Positions 26,400-34,380 of a stretch of DNA of 47,816 bases are shown here, in pieces (within the stretch, counting starts at the first letter, position 1; every line of letters starts with the position of its first letter). A model generated the notes under the pieces. It was not told where the DNA came from and did not search any database. It was given only the letters and a program-made list of their open reading frames with translations. The stretch comes from an uncultured Coprococcus sp. (GTDB lineage Bacteria; Bacillota; Clostridia; Lachnospirales; Lachnospiraceae). Location of the stretch: assembly GCA_934277375.1 (NCBI GenBank), contig CAKQTZ010000016.1, positions 1 to 47,816 of the forward strand, given 5' to 3'. Both the position numbers and the translations under genes were made by a program.

Positions 26400-26990
26400 A
26401 TGTATTCGGAATTATCAGATAATGAACTGCTGGAGCTTATAAATGAACACAAGGACAATGACGCCATGGAGACACTCATCAAGCGTTACGGACCGATGAT
26501 AACGGGACAGAGTCGAAGCCTTTATATAATAGGGGCTGATGAGGAGGATCTTATACAGGAGGGCATGATCGGACTTGTAAAAGCTGTGAATAATTACAGA
26601 CCGGACAAGGGAGCTTCATTTAAAACATTTGCGTTCATGTGTGTGAGAAGGCAGCTTATAACGGCTGTGAACAATTCAAATAATAAGAAGAATGGTCCTC
26701 TGAATTACTATACATCTATATATGGTGATGGGAGCGGTGCATCTGCCAGTCCGCTTGATGAGATCGACTCTGGCGTGATAACAAACCCTGAGGATATAAT
26801 GATGGCGAGATTTCATGAGTCAGATCTCATAAAGACGATAGAGAGCAAGCTGTCCAGATTCGAGATGAGTGTTCTTAACGAGTATCTCACAGGTGCATCC
26901 TATGAGGAGATAGGGCTGCGGCTTGGAAAGCCATCAAAGTCCATTGACAATGCAGTCCAGAGGATAAGGACGAAACTCAGGGATATATAG
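26400..26990 (+). CDS. sigH: RNA polymerase sigma factor SigH-type (sigma-70 family)
   Basis: 196 residues. Region 2 (DAMETLIKRYGPMI, ADEEDLIQEGMIGLVKAVNNYRPDKGASFKTFAFMCVRRQLI) carries the core-binding and -10 recognition motifs. Region 4 (LSRFEMSVLNEYLTGASYEEIGLRLGKPSKSIDNAVQRIRTKL) is the -35 helix-turn-helix. The domain layout and the position after cysS-mrnC-rlmB match SigH/Spo0H, the transition-state sigma factor. The yacP (rae1) gene usually between rlmB and sigH in Bacillus is absent here. Only 11 bases separate it from rlmB, so it should share the T-box transcript unless an internal promoter exists. Confidence 0.88.
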   Translation: MYSELSDNELLELINEHKDNDAMETLIKRYGPMITGQSRSLYIIGADEEDLIQEGMIGLVKAVNNYRPDKGASFKTFAFMCVRRQLITAVNNSNNKKNGPLNYYTSIYGDGSGASASPLDEIDSGVITNPEDIMMARFHESDLIKTIESKLSRFEMSVLNEYLTGASYEEIGLRLGKPSKSIDNAVQRIRTKLRDI

Positions 26991-27316
26991 ACTTCCTCGA
27001 CAAGGGTCCACAGTACCAGGTAGACCTCATCGACACAGCTCTCGGACAGTCCCACAGAGGAAAGTAGTATAGATAAATACAGATATAGAAATATCTGATC
27101 AGATGCCTGCGACACAGTGCATGCTCCATATCGATTATCATATCGATTTGTGGAGCATGCACTTTTTTTTGAAATTCCTGCGTGATATAATGATGTAAAA
27201 ACGCTGTATTATGTTTAAATGGTGCGTGAAACGCGTTGCAAACAAAATGGGAGGTGGATTATATACACTTTAGTTATTTTGAAAGGATAAACCTTAAATA
27301 TGAGAGGAGCAAAGTT
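26991..27316 (+). other. intergenic region with sigH terminator and LRR-gene promoter candidates
   Basis: A perfect-arm hairpin (27116-27128 with 27151-27163, plus an inner ATCGAT stem) and eight T residues to 27170 terminate the sigH transcript. Downstream, TGATATAAT (27183-27191) is an extended -10, and TTGCAA (27236-27241) with TATATA (27260-27265) is a second candidate promoter for the LRR gene. From 26990 to 27067 there is a 25-codon stretch, out of frame with sigH and without its own start, that I cannot assign. Confidence 0.6.
27116..27170 (+). terminator. strong intrinsic terminator closing the cysS-sigH operon
   Basis: A 13-bp perfect outer stem, inner ATCGAT pairing, and an 8-T run. 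Confidence 0.95.
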
Positions 27317-29353
27317 ATGAAAAAGAGTATTGATTGTGTGAAGTATATGTTGCTGCTTGTGGTGGCGGTGTTGATGTGTATTCCGGTGCAGGCACGGGCT
27401 GAGACTGAGACATATGGGGATTTTGAGTATGAGGTTGAAGTTGACAGTGACACTGATGAGAAGTATGTGGTTATTACTGGATATAAGGGTTCAGATACGG
27501 ATGTGGTAATTCCGGGGGAGATATCGGGAATTCCGGTGACAGGCATTGGTGACAATGCATTTAAATATTGTAAAATGACAAATATAACAATTCCAGATAG
27601 TGTAACAAGTATAGGTGAGCTAGCGTTTTATTTTTGTGATAAGCTGGAAAGCGTAAAACTTCCTAAAAATCTGACTGGTTTAAGCGAATTAGTATTTGGG
27701 GGCTGTAAAAAGTTAACAAGTATAACTATTCCCAAAGGCGTGACTAGTATAGGTGATAAAGCTTTCTGGGAGTGTAATGGATTAAAAAAGGTTGTGATCC
27801 CAGAGGGAGTGACCAGCATAGGAAGATATGCATTTTTTGACTGCTTCATTTTATCTGATGTAGCAATACCAAATAGTGTGACCAGCATAGGAGATTCTGC
27901 ATTTGCTGGAATTATTGAGTTGAAAAGCATTGTAATCCCGGATGGTGTGACCAGTATAGGTTATGGGAATTTTAGTGGGTATGAAGGCGGAAGTACAACG
28001 GTGTATTGCAATAAGAATACAAATGCCGAAAGGAGCTTAAAAGATGCGGGAATTCCGTATAAGTATATTGGTTCGGATACGCCAGCAACATCGACAGATG
28101 CACCAGTACAGAACATTACAGATATCACAAAAGCAGAAAGCAAGGTAGAAGTTTCTGGAATCATAGATATGACATATACAGGCAAGGCTCTTACCCAGAC
28201 AAAGCTTGTTGTAAAGGCGGGAAGCAGGACATTGAAGGTAGACAGGGATTACAAGGTAAGCTATGCAAACAATGTGAATCCTGGAAAAGCTACTTTGACA
28301 ATAACAGGCATTGGTGATTACAAGGGAACAATAACCAGAACTTTCACAATAATTAAAAAATCTGCTCCATCAAAGCCTGCAGTATCAGTAACTGATATCA
28401 CAAAAGAGAAAAGCAAGGTTAAGATTTCCGGAATCATGGATATGATATATACAGGCAAGGCTCTTACTCTGCCGAAACTTGCAGTCAGTGTGGGCGGAAA
28501 GGTATTGAAGATTGGTAAGGATTATACGGTGAATTATGCAGATAATGTAAATGTAGGAAAAGCGATAGTAACTGTCACCGGAATAAATAATTATAGTGGA
28601 ACACTTATCAGAACATTTAAAATTACTAAAAAAACAACCCCGGCTAAGCCTGCTGCTGATATCACAAAAGCATCAAGCAAGATAACAGTAAAAGGAATTA
28701 CAAGAAAGAGATATACAGGTAAGAAATGTACCCAGCCAAAGCTTGTGGTCAAAGCAGGAACAAAGAAACTGAAGGCTGGTACAGATTATAAGGTTACATA
28801 TGCTAACAATGTGAAACCGGGTAAAGCCACAGTCAAGATCACGGGAATAAATGCCTATAAGGGAACAATACGAAAAACATTTGCGATAATTCTTCCAAAG
28901 AATGCTACATACGTCGTCGGCGGAATGAAGTATAAAGTTACAAACGCCGCGACAAATGGCAAGGGGACATTAAAGGTTATAGGAACGACAAAGACCAGGA
29001 GCAACAGGAAATTTACATCCCTCACAGTGAACAGCACAGTGACCATAGGTGTTGTAAAGTACAAAGTTACTGCTATAAATGCAAATGCATTCAAGGGATA
29101 TAAATATCTGAAGAAGATAGTCATCGGAAATGGTATAAAGACGATCGGTGATAAGGCGTTCTACGGATGTTCCAAGCTGCAGTCAGTGACAATAAAGTCC
29201 AGCAAGATCACGAAATTTGGCAAGAAGACATTCAGCCGGATAGCAGCAAAGCCAGTTTTGAAGATGCCAAAGGCAGTGGCAAAGCGCTATAAGAAACTGC
29301 TTAAGAGCGCTGGCATAACATCTAAGGGGATTTTTATTTTGACAAAAAAATAA
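27317..29353 (+). CDS. secreted BspA-like leucine-rich-repeat protein
   Basis: 678 residues from ATG 27317, 7 bases after GAGAGGAG. A start at 27236 lacks a ribosome site and would hide the signal peptide. The Sec signal peptide (about 1-28) ends near ARAE. LRR_5 repeats (TIPDSVTSIGELAFYFC type, about 23 residues each) run from about 62 to 225. Three repeats of roughly 85-90 residues follow (about 265-530), each opening DITKxxSK, with YTGKxxTxxKLVV, LKxxxDYKVxYANNV and GKATxxITGIxxYKGTxxRTFxI, probably beta-sandwich modules. A final LRR cap (about 575-660) is Lys-rich. No LPXTG or membrane anchor is seen. Likely surface-attached by charge, or adhesive. The N-terminal LRR part is more AT-rich than neighbouring genes. 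Confidence 0.85.
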   Translation: MKKSIDCVKYMLLLVVAVLMCIPVQARAETETYGDFEYEVEVDSDTDEKYVVITGYKGSDTDVVIPGEISGIPVTGIGDNAFKYCKMTNITIPDSVTSIGELAFYFCDKLESVKLPKNLTGLSELVFGGCKKLTSITIPKGVTSIGDKAFWECNGLKKVVIPEGVTSIGRYAFFDCFILSDVAIPNSVTSIGDSAFAGIIELKSIVIPDGVTSIGYGNFSGYEGGSTTVYCNKNTNAERSLKDAGIPYKYIGSDTPATSTDAPVQNITDITKAESKVEVSGIIDMTYTGKALTQTKLVVKAGSRTLKVDRDYKVSYANNVNPGKATLTITGIGDYKGTITRTFTIIKKSAPSKPAVSVTDITKEKSKVKISGIMDMIYTGKALTLPKLAVSVGGKVLKIGKDYTVNYADNVNVGKAIVTVTGINNYSGTLIRTFKITKKTTPAKPAADITKASSKITVKGITRKRYTGKKCTQPKLVVKAGTKKLKAGTDYKVTYANNVKPGKATVKITGINAYKGTIRKTFAIILPKNATYVVGGMKYKVTNAATNGKGTLKVIGTTKTRSNRKFTSLTVNSTVTIGVVKYKVTAINANAFKGYKYLKKIVIGNGIKTIGDKAFYGCSKLQSVTIKSSKITKFGKKTFSRIAAKPVLKMPKAVAKRYKKLLKSAGITSKGIFILTKK

Positions 29354-29366
29354 AATATTGTATAAT
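29339..29366 (+). promoter_or_regulatory. consensus promoter at the 3' end of the LRR gene, facing the toxin locus
   Basis: TTGACA (29339-29344), 16-base spacer, TATAAT (29361-29366). Both hexamers are perfect. It overlaps the last codons of the LRR gene and drives no protein gene on the + strand. The only downstream element is a hairpin terminator about 90 bases on, so it fits a small RNA. Confidence 0.8.
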
Positions 29367-29372
29367 GTATTT

Positions 29373-29468
29373 AACAAGACAGCCGAGCGATAGATACCAC
29401 CTATCCGTCCGGTGAAAAGCTATTTAAGATTAAACACCTCAATGCTTAGCCGGCTGAGGTGTTTTTCT
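29373..29468 (+). ncRNA. candidate antisense RNA antitoxin (RatA-like)
   Basis: A predicted RNA of about 95 bases starts 7 bases after the consensus -10 and ends at a hairpin (29432-29441 with 29455-29464) followed by TTTTTCTTATTTTC. It contains a further small hairpin around GATAG...CTATC (29389-29405). Its 3' end meets the stop codon of the convergent holin-like toxin gene, so it would pair with the 3' untranslated part of the toxin mRNA. This is the arrangement of txpA/RatA in Bacillus subtilis. Ends are inferred. Confidence 0.55.
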
Positions 29469-29545
29469 TATTTTCTAAGATTCAGAATTGCTACAATAAG
29501 TAATGCAACGGTTAATATAACCATGAATTCCTCATATGTACTCAT
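29468..29545 (-). CDS. putative holin-like type I toxin, 25 residues
   Basis: A 25-codon gene on the minus strand begins MSTYEEFMVILTV and ends AILNLRK. It is one hydrophobic helix with an acidic N-terminus and a basic end, the layout of the short membrane toxins annotated as putative holin-like toxins (TxpA/BsrG-related) in Firmicutes. The MSTYE start is typical of them. The ribosome site (AGTGGTG) lies within the 12-base palindrome CCACTATAGTGG at 29552-29563, so translation may be restrained by mRNA folding. It sits 42 bases downstream of tRNA-Thr on the same strand. The antisense RNA approaches from the other side. Too short to be found by a length cut-off. Confidence 0.72.
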   Translation of the reverse strand: MSTYEEFMVILTVALLIVAILNLRK

Positions 29546-29586
29546 AAGGCACCACTATAGTGGCATAAAATGGGCAAAAAAAATAA

Positions 29587-29659
29587 AGCTACTAACGGGA
29601 GTCGGACCCGTGACCTCAACATTACCAATGTTGCGCTCTACCACCTGAGCTATAGTAGC
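29587..29659 (-). tRNA. tRNA-Thr (anticodon GGT)
   Basis: A complete cloverleaf on the minus strand: 7-bp acceptor stem (29653-29659 with 29588-29594), D-arm AGCTCAGGTGGTAGAGC, anticodon stem CAACA/TGTTG around TTGGTAA (GGT at 29624-29626), and T-arm CGGGTCCGACTCCCG. The anticodon reads ACC/ACU threonine codons. CCA is not encoded, and the 3' end runs into a T-rich stretch. Confidence 0.97.
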
Positions 29660-29681
29660 TTGCTTTTCAAAAGCAATAATA

Positions 29682-29710
29682 ACTATAACAAAAGAGTGGT
29701 GAAAAATCAA
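29682..29710 (-). promoter_or_regulatory. tRNA-Thr promoter
   Basis: On the minus strand TTGATT (29705-29710), 17-base spacer, TATAGT (29682-29687). A small hairpin with GCTTTT/AAAAGC arms (29662-29674) lies at the predicted 5' end. Confidence 0.65.
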
Positions 29711-29793
29711 GCGAAATATTAATATTTGACGTAAAAAATATAACAAATCAGAAGATAATTGTGGTACAAGCTTTAAAAGTATGGTAAACTAAT

Positions 29794-29913
29794 TATAATC
29801 GCGTGCAAAAATCAGATATACATAGAATACTGTCGCGATGGTATATGAAAAAATAAGTAACATGAGGAGTGCCGTGAGGCGTTATCAATCCTCATATTAT
29901 ATGCGGGAGGCAA
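29794..29913 (+). promoter_or_regulatory. glnS promoter and leader
   Basis: TATAAT at 29794-29799 with a weak TTTAAA -35 (29772-29777). The leader holds an inverted repeat ATGAGGA/TCCTCAT (29862-29868, 29889-29895) ending 10 bases before the GGGAGG ribosome site. No T-box core sequence is present. Confidence 0.45.
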
Positions 29914-29922
29914 TTGAAAAAA

Positions 29923-31599
29923 ATGGCTGAAGAGATGACAAGTAAGAATTTCATTGAACAGATTATTGAGAAGGATATCGAGGAGGGCAAGGTGCCGAAG
30001 ATCGTTACCAGATTCCCACCTGAGCCAAATGGATATTTACATATAGGACATGCCAAGTCAATACTTTTAAATTACGGACTGGCACAGGAGTACGGCGGAC
30101 AGTTCAATCTCAGATTTGACGATACAAATCCTACAAAGGAGAAGACAGAGTTTGTTGAGTCAATACTTGCAGATGTCAAGTGGCTGGGAGCAGACTTTGG
30201 AGACAGAGTGTTCTTCGCATCCAACTATTTTGATCAGATGTATGAGGCAGCTATCAAACTCATAAAGAAGGGCAAGGCTTATGTATGTGACCTCACAGCG
30301 GATGAGATCAGGGAGTACAGAGGAACCCTTACTGAGCCGGGCAAGAACAGCCCATACAGAGACAGAAGCATAGAGGAGAATCTTGATCTGTTCGAGAGAA
30401 TGAAGAACGGTGAGTTCCCAGATGGAAGCAAGGTGCTCCGTGCGAAGATAGATATGGCAAGCCCTAACATCAACATGAGAGATCCTATCATCTACAGAAT
30501 AGCAAGAATGAACCACCACAACACAGGTGACAAGTGGTGCATTTACCCTATGTATGATTTTGCACATCCTATCGAGGATGCCATCGAGGGAGTTACACAC
30601 TCCATATGTACACTTGAGTTCGAGGATCACAGACCTCTGTATGACTGGGTTGTCATGGAGCTCGGTTACAAGGATTCACCAGAAGGCACACCGAAGCAGA
30701 TAGAGTTTGCAAAGCTTTACCTGACAAATGTCATAACAGGTAAGAGATACATCAAGAAGCTTGTTGAGGATGGAATAGTAGACGGATGGGATGACCCACG
30801 TCTTGTAAGTATTGCCGCGCTCAGAAGAAGAGGCTTTACACCATCAGCCATCAAGAAGTTCATGGAGCTGGTTGGAATATCCAAGAGCCAGTCATCTGTT
30901 GATTACGCTATGCTTGAGTACTGCGTGAGAGATGACCTGAAGCTCAGTGCCAAGAGATACATGGCGGTTGTTGATCCTGTTAAGCTGGTCATCGATAACT
31001 ATCCTGAGGATCAGGTTGAGTATCTTGATGTTGAGAACAATCAGGAGAACGAGGAGCTTGGAAGCAGAAAGGTTGCATTCAGCAAGTATCTGTATATAGA
31101 GAGAGACGACTTTATGGAGGAGCCTCCAAAGAAGTATTTCAGATTGTTCCCTGGCAACGAGGTTCGTCTCAAGAATGCATATTTCGTAAAGTGCGTTGGA
31201 TTTGAGAAGGATGAGGATGGCAATGTAACGACAGTTCATTGTACCTACGATCCTGAGACAAGAAGCGGTTCAGGCTTTGAGGGACGTAAGGTAAAGGGAA
31301 CTATCCACTGGGTATCAGCGGAGAGCGCAATAGATGCAGAGGTTCGTCTGTACGAGAATATCATCGATGAGGAGAAGGGAAAACTCAACGATGATGGCAC
31401 ATTAAACCTCAATCCGAATTCACTTGTTATCAAGCAGGGTTGTAAGCTTGAGAAGGCATTTGAGGAGGCACAGCCGGGAGAGGCGTTCCAGTTCCTGAGA
31501 AATGGTTTCTTCTGCGTTGACTCTAAGGATTCTACAGCAGAGCATCCTGTATATAACAGGATAGTATCTCTCAAGAGTTCATATAAGCCTGGCAAGTAG
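29923..31599 (+). CDS. glnS: glutaminyl-tRNA synthetase
   Basis: 558 residues from ATG 29923, 12 bases after GGGAGG. A TTG at 29914 is only 3 bases from it. Class I synthetase with [17 protein letters not shown] near 28-44, FDDTNP near 62, GFxP replaced by the standard GlnRS pattern [11 protein letters not shown] near 230, and [18 protein letters not shown] near 285. The usual VMSKR of GlnRS reads VITGKR here, keeping the Lys-Arg. The C-terminal beta-barrel anticodon-binding domains (about 330-555) are complete. It charges tRNA-Gln directly, so this organism does not depend solely on GatCAB. Single gene after tRNA-Thr. Confidence 0.96.
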   Translation: MAEEMTSKNFIEQIIEKDIEEGKVPKIVTRFPPEPNGYLHIGHAKSILLNYGLAQEYGGQFNLRFDDTNPTKEKTEFVESILADVKWLGADFGDRVFFASNYFDQMYEAAIKLIKKGKAYVCDLTADEIREYRGTLTEPGKNSPYRDRSIEENLDLFERMKNGEFPDGSKVLRAKIDMASPNINMRDPIIYRIARMNHHNTGDKWCIYPMYDFAHPIEDAIEGVTHSICTLEFEDHRPLYDWVVMELGYKDSPEGTPKQIEFAKLYLTNVITGKRYIKKLVEDGIVDGWDDPRLVSIAALRRRGFTPSAIKKFMELVGISKSQSSVDYAMLEYCVRDDLKLSAKRYMAVVDPVKLVIDNYPEDQVEYLDVENNQENEELGSRKVAFSKYLYIERDDFMEEPPKKYFRLFPGNEVRLKNAYFVKCVGFEKDEDGNVTTVHCTYDPETRSGSGFEGRKVKGTIHWVSAESAIDAEVRLYENIIDEEKGKLNDDGTLNLNPNSLVIKQGCKLEKAFEEAQPGEAFQFLRNGFFCVDSKDSTAEHPVYNRIVSLKSSYKPGK

Positions 31600-31711
31600 G
31601 AGATAACCTGAGGAGATATGTTTATTCGCTGCGGGAAGTGGCGCAGGGGAGGTGTGTGCACGCGTTAAGGGAGACGTGCACATATCATAATATGTGATTG
31701 GAATGAATGTT

Positions 31712-32359
31712 ATGGAAGATGATTTTAAGAAGGTATACATACTTCTGTCCAAGACCAAGACGGTTCCGTCTAATCTTATAAAGCTTATGACAAGGGAGCC
31801 GTATTGTCATACATCGCTTGCTTTGGATATAAGCCTTGATGAGATGTACAGTTTTGCACGGAAGGGTGTATACAATCCATTTAACAGTGGATTTATAAGT
31901 GAGAACATAGAGAAGGGAATATTTGGCAGACACAAGGGAACCAGATGCGCAGTGTATGAACTGAAGGTGACGAAGAAGCAGTATGAACGCATACAGCAGG
32001 AGCTCGCCAGATTCAAGAAACATCCTGACAGATATGGGTATAATTTCATGGGTGTATTCAGCGTATTCTTTCATCTTGCGTATGAGAGGGAATACAATTT
32101 CTTCTGTTCACAGTTTGTGGCATCTGTCCTGAAAAATGCAGGAGTGGATATATTCCACAAGAAACCGGGACTTGTCAAGCCGGGGGATTTCAGGAGATGC
32201 ACCGTGCTCAGACCTATATTTACCGGATTGCTCACGGATTACAGAGCATATCTGCACGAGAGGATGAAGCAGGCGCATGGCATAGAGAACACAGGCGTCA
32301 GAAATGGTGTCAAAAAGCCGGCACTGGCGGATAGCCTCATGGCATGGAAAGTCAGCTAG
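31712..32359 (+). CDS. permuted papain-like amidase (YiiX/C92-like)
   Basis: 215 residues from ATG 31712. GTG 31694 and ATG 31703 are alternatives with no better ribosome site. Catalytic candidates: His in REPYCHTSLALD near residue 33 and Cys in YNFFCSQFVASVLKNAG near 135. His-before-Cys order marks the permuted NlpC/P60 or YiiX-type fold. No signal peptide, so it is cytosolic or exported another way. Substrate unknown. Relatives include amidases acting on cell wall or lipid conjugates. The leader contains an 8-bp hairpin (31655-31662 with 31675-31682). Confidence 0.72.
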   Translation: MEDDFKKVYILLSKTKTVPSNLIKLMTREPYCHTSLALDISLDEMYSFARKGVYNPFNSGFISENIEKGIFGRHKGTRCAVYELKVTKKQYERIQQELARFKKHPDRYGYNFMGVFSVFFHLAYEREYNFFCSQFVASVLKNAGVDIFHKKPGLVKPGDFRRCTVLRPIFTGLLTDYRAYLHERMKQAHGIENTGVRNGVKKPALADSLMAWKVS

Positions 32360-32392
32360 ATATTGAGAAAAGCAGATATACAGAGACAGACG

Positions 32393-32449
32393 AAAGCCGC
32401 CTGGCATATTACCCGGATGTGAACCGGAACATATGCCAGGCGGCTTTTT
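32393..32449 (+). terminator. bidirectional terminator between convergent genes
   Basis: A perfect 17-bp stem (32393-32409 with 32431-32447), with an inner CCGG/CCGG pair and a TTTTT run. It ends 2 bases before the DUF6062 stop. Confidence 0.93.
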
Positions 32450-32451
32450 CA

Positions 32452-33171
32452 TCATTCCACAAATGTATGTCCAATCTTGATGATTCCCCTTGGAAGTGCA
32501 TCCTTGGAATTCTTCCATGGCTCATTCTTGTATCTGTAGTCGAACTTGTCTATGAACCAGCTCAGATCGCCATTTACACGCTCCATATTCTCGAAATATA
32601 CTTTGTTCAGTATTTCGATGAACTGTGTATACTGCTCTTTACTCAGCTTGCTCTGGCCGGTCTTATATAATATGCCGTAGTGGTATGTACAGAAGCCTTT
32701 GCCTGCGGCGAATTTGTCCCTGAAGTCAGAATCCCTTTTCCACATGTGGAAGATAGTGTCCACATACCGCACGAACATGTTGTCCATACGGCCACATATA
32801 AAACAACTCTTTTCCATGTTCTCTATGTAATCAACAACAGGTGCGTTTGGCGTATTTTTGCCGAACAGACCGGATTTGGCGGCGGGACCCTTTGCAGCCA
32901 GTTCCTTCATATCCTTTATAGTCTTATTCATATGCGTATTCATCATCAGAGCCAGTCCCAGGCGGTTCTTCTCCTGATAGAGCATTCTCAGATGGTGGCT
33001 GCAGAAACCGAGTTTGTCTGTCATGGCGCGGTTGTCATCCTCCATGTAGCTTGGCCCCATAGTGTATTCAATTGCATTTCGTTCAAGATCCTTCTGCATC
33101 TGGCACATAGGGCATTCGCAGCCGCTGTCAAATGCGTCATTTACCGGAATTGTGTATATCTGTTCTGCCAT
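32452..33171 (-). CDS. DUF6062 family cysteine-rich protein
   Basis: 239 residues, minus strand, with an AGGAGG site upstream. Four paired Cys/His clusters are spaced through the protein: CECPMC near 18-23, FCSHH near 56, CFICG near 122 and FCTYH near 160. They suggest one or two zinc or metal sites. The rest is helical and charged. This matches the DUF6062 family of Clostridia, which has no known function. No membrane segment. Transcribed divergently from the DNA glycosylase across a 148-base spacer. Confidence 0.8.
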   Translation of the reverse strand: MAEQIYTIPVNDAFDSGCECPMCQMQKDLERNAIEYTMGPSYMEDDNRAMTDKLGFCSHHLRMLYQEKNRLGLALMMNTHMNKTIKDMKELAAKGPAAKSGLFGKNTPNAPVVDYIENMEKSCFICGRMDNMFVRYVDTIFHMWKRDSDFRDKFAAGKGFCTYHYGILYKTGQSKLSKEQYTQFIEILNKVYFENMERVNGDLSWFIDKFDYRYKNEPWKNSKDALPRGIIKIGHTFVE

Positions 33172-33319
33172 AAAACCTCCTGTTTTACCATGTAATTCTG
33201 CTTGAGCTATTCCGTTGAAAATAGTACACGTGTATTATACAATAGTCTGGTGTAATTTATAAGATGCAAAGTTATATAAGGACAAGATTTGTACAAATGG
33301 GTTTGCAGATATATGAGAA

Positions 33320-34213
33320 ATGGCAGGTGTACGGAAGATGAATGTAAGTTGTGATAAGAATATTGTTACGGTCGATGGAGTGAAAGACTTCAGGCTTTCC
33401 CAGATACTGGAGTGCGGCCAGTGCTTTCATTTTGATAAGATTGGTGATGAGGTGTACGAGGTTGTTGCGTATGACAGGGCGGTAAAGATGGAACAGGTGG
33501 GCAGCGTGCTCAGGATATATGGATCCTCCATGGAAGATTATGATGGAATATGGCGCCCTTATCTGGACATGGACAACGATTATGGAGTTATAAAGGAGAG
33601 CGTGATAAATGCTGACAGTGCACTCCGGACAGCGGTAAATGAGAAGGATGGTATACGGATACTTAATCAGGATTTTTTCGAGACCCTGATCTCATTTATA
33701 ATATCCCAGAACAAGAATATACCCCAGATAAAACAGTGCGTGAAAAATATATCGCATAGATTTGGCAATGAAGTCATAGGATATAACGGTGAGGCATTTT
33801 ATGTGTTCCCGGGGGTTCAGAGACTTCATGAGGTGACAGAGGATGAACTCAGAGAATGCAAGGTGGGATTCCGTGCCCCATATATCAAGAATGCGACGGA
33901 AGCCGTATACTCCGGCTCGGTCACGAAGGAGAAGCTGGATGAACTTGATATTACACAGGCCAGAGAACTTCTCATGACGATAAAGGGAGTTGGGGAGAAG
34001 GTCGCAAATTGTGTACTTCTGTTTGGCCTTGGCAGACGTGAGGCATTTCCTGTGGATGTGTGGATGAAAAGGATAATGGAGCAGATGTATTTTGATGGCA
34101 AGGACACAAAAAAGCCGGAAATAGAGGCGTTTGCTGTAGAAAAGTTTGGAAAACTTGGCGGGTACGCGCAGCAGTATCTGTTCGACTATGCACGTACAAC
34201 ATTGTTCAAGTGA
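33320..34213 (+). CDS. OGG-type 8-oxoguanine DNA glycosylase/AP lyase
   Basis: 297 residues. N-terminal OGG domain with DFRLSQILECGQCFHFDK near 22-40. HhH-GPD domain with ISQNKNIPQIKQCVKNIS near 132, VGFRAPYIKNA near 185, the hairpin TIKGVGEKVANC (K227, the Schiff-base Lys) and PVDVWMKR (D246). The 19-residue Lys-to-Asp spacing equals that of human OGG1 (K249/D268), supporting bifunctional glycosylase/lyase activity on 8-oxoguanine. AlkA-type 3-methyladenine specificity is the alternative but would lack the Lys. The start ATG has a weak site, and ATG 33338 is an alternative. Confidence 0.88.
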   Translation: MAGVRKMNVSCDKNIVTVDGVKDFRLSQILECGQCFHFDKIGDEVYEVVAYDRAVKMEQVGSVLRIYGSSMEDYDGIWRPYLDMDNDYGVIKESVINADSALRTAVNEKDGIRILNQDFFETLISFIISQNKNIPQIKQCVKNISHRFGNEVIGYNGEAFYVFPGVQRLHEVTEDELRECKVGFRAPYIKNATEAVYSGSVTKEKLDELDITQARELLMTIKGVGEKVANCVLLFGLGRREAFPVDVWMKRIMEQMYFDGKDTKKPEIEAFAVEKFGKLGGYAQQYLFDYARTTLFK

Positions 34214-34266
34214 GAGCGGAGATTTATACGTGCGCTCAGTTTTATATTTTTTTTAGAAAATAAGGG

Positions 34267-34294
34267 TTGATTTTTTCGGAGAAATGGATAGAAT
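34267..34294 (+). promoter_or_regulatory. groESL promoter
   Basis: TTGATT (34267-34272), 16-base spacer, TAGAAT (34289-34294). The transcription start is expected near 34301, next to CIRCE. Confidence 0.6.
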
Positions 34295-34305
34295 ATAAGA
34301 CAGTG

Positions 34306-34332
34306 TTAGCACTCACATAAACCGAGTGCTAA
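34306..34332 (+). promoter_or_regulatory. CIRCE element of groESL
   Basis: A perfect TTAGCACTC-N9-GAGTGCTAA in the 5' leader, about 48 bases before groES, the standard HrcA operator position. Confidence 0.97.
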
Positions 34333-34380
34333 GAACAAGCAGAGAAAAAGATAATAATAATAAATCAGGAGGTATATATC

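Noticed and set aside
29412..29648. 78-codon + strand frame across the toxin/tRNA region
   Set aside because: It runs antisense through the toxin gene and tRNA-Thr. It has no ribosome site and is explained by those features.
31618..31668. 16-codon Arg/Cys-rich frame after glnS
   Set aside because: It has a fair ribosome site, but part of it forms a hairpin and nothing supports it as a protein.
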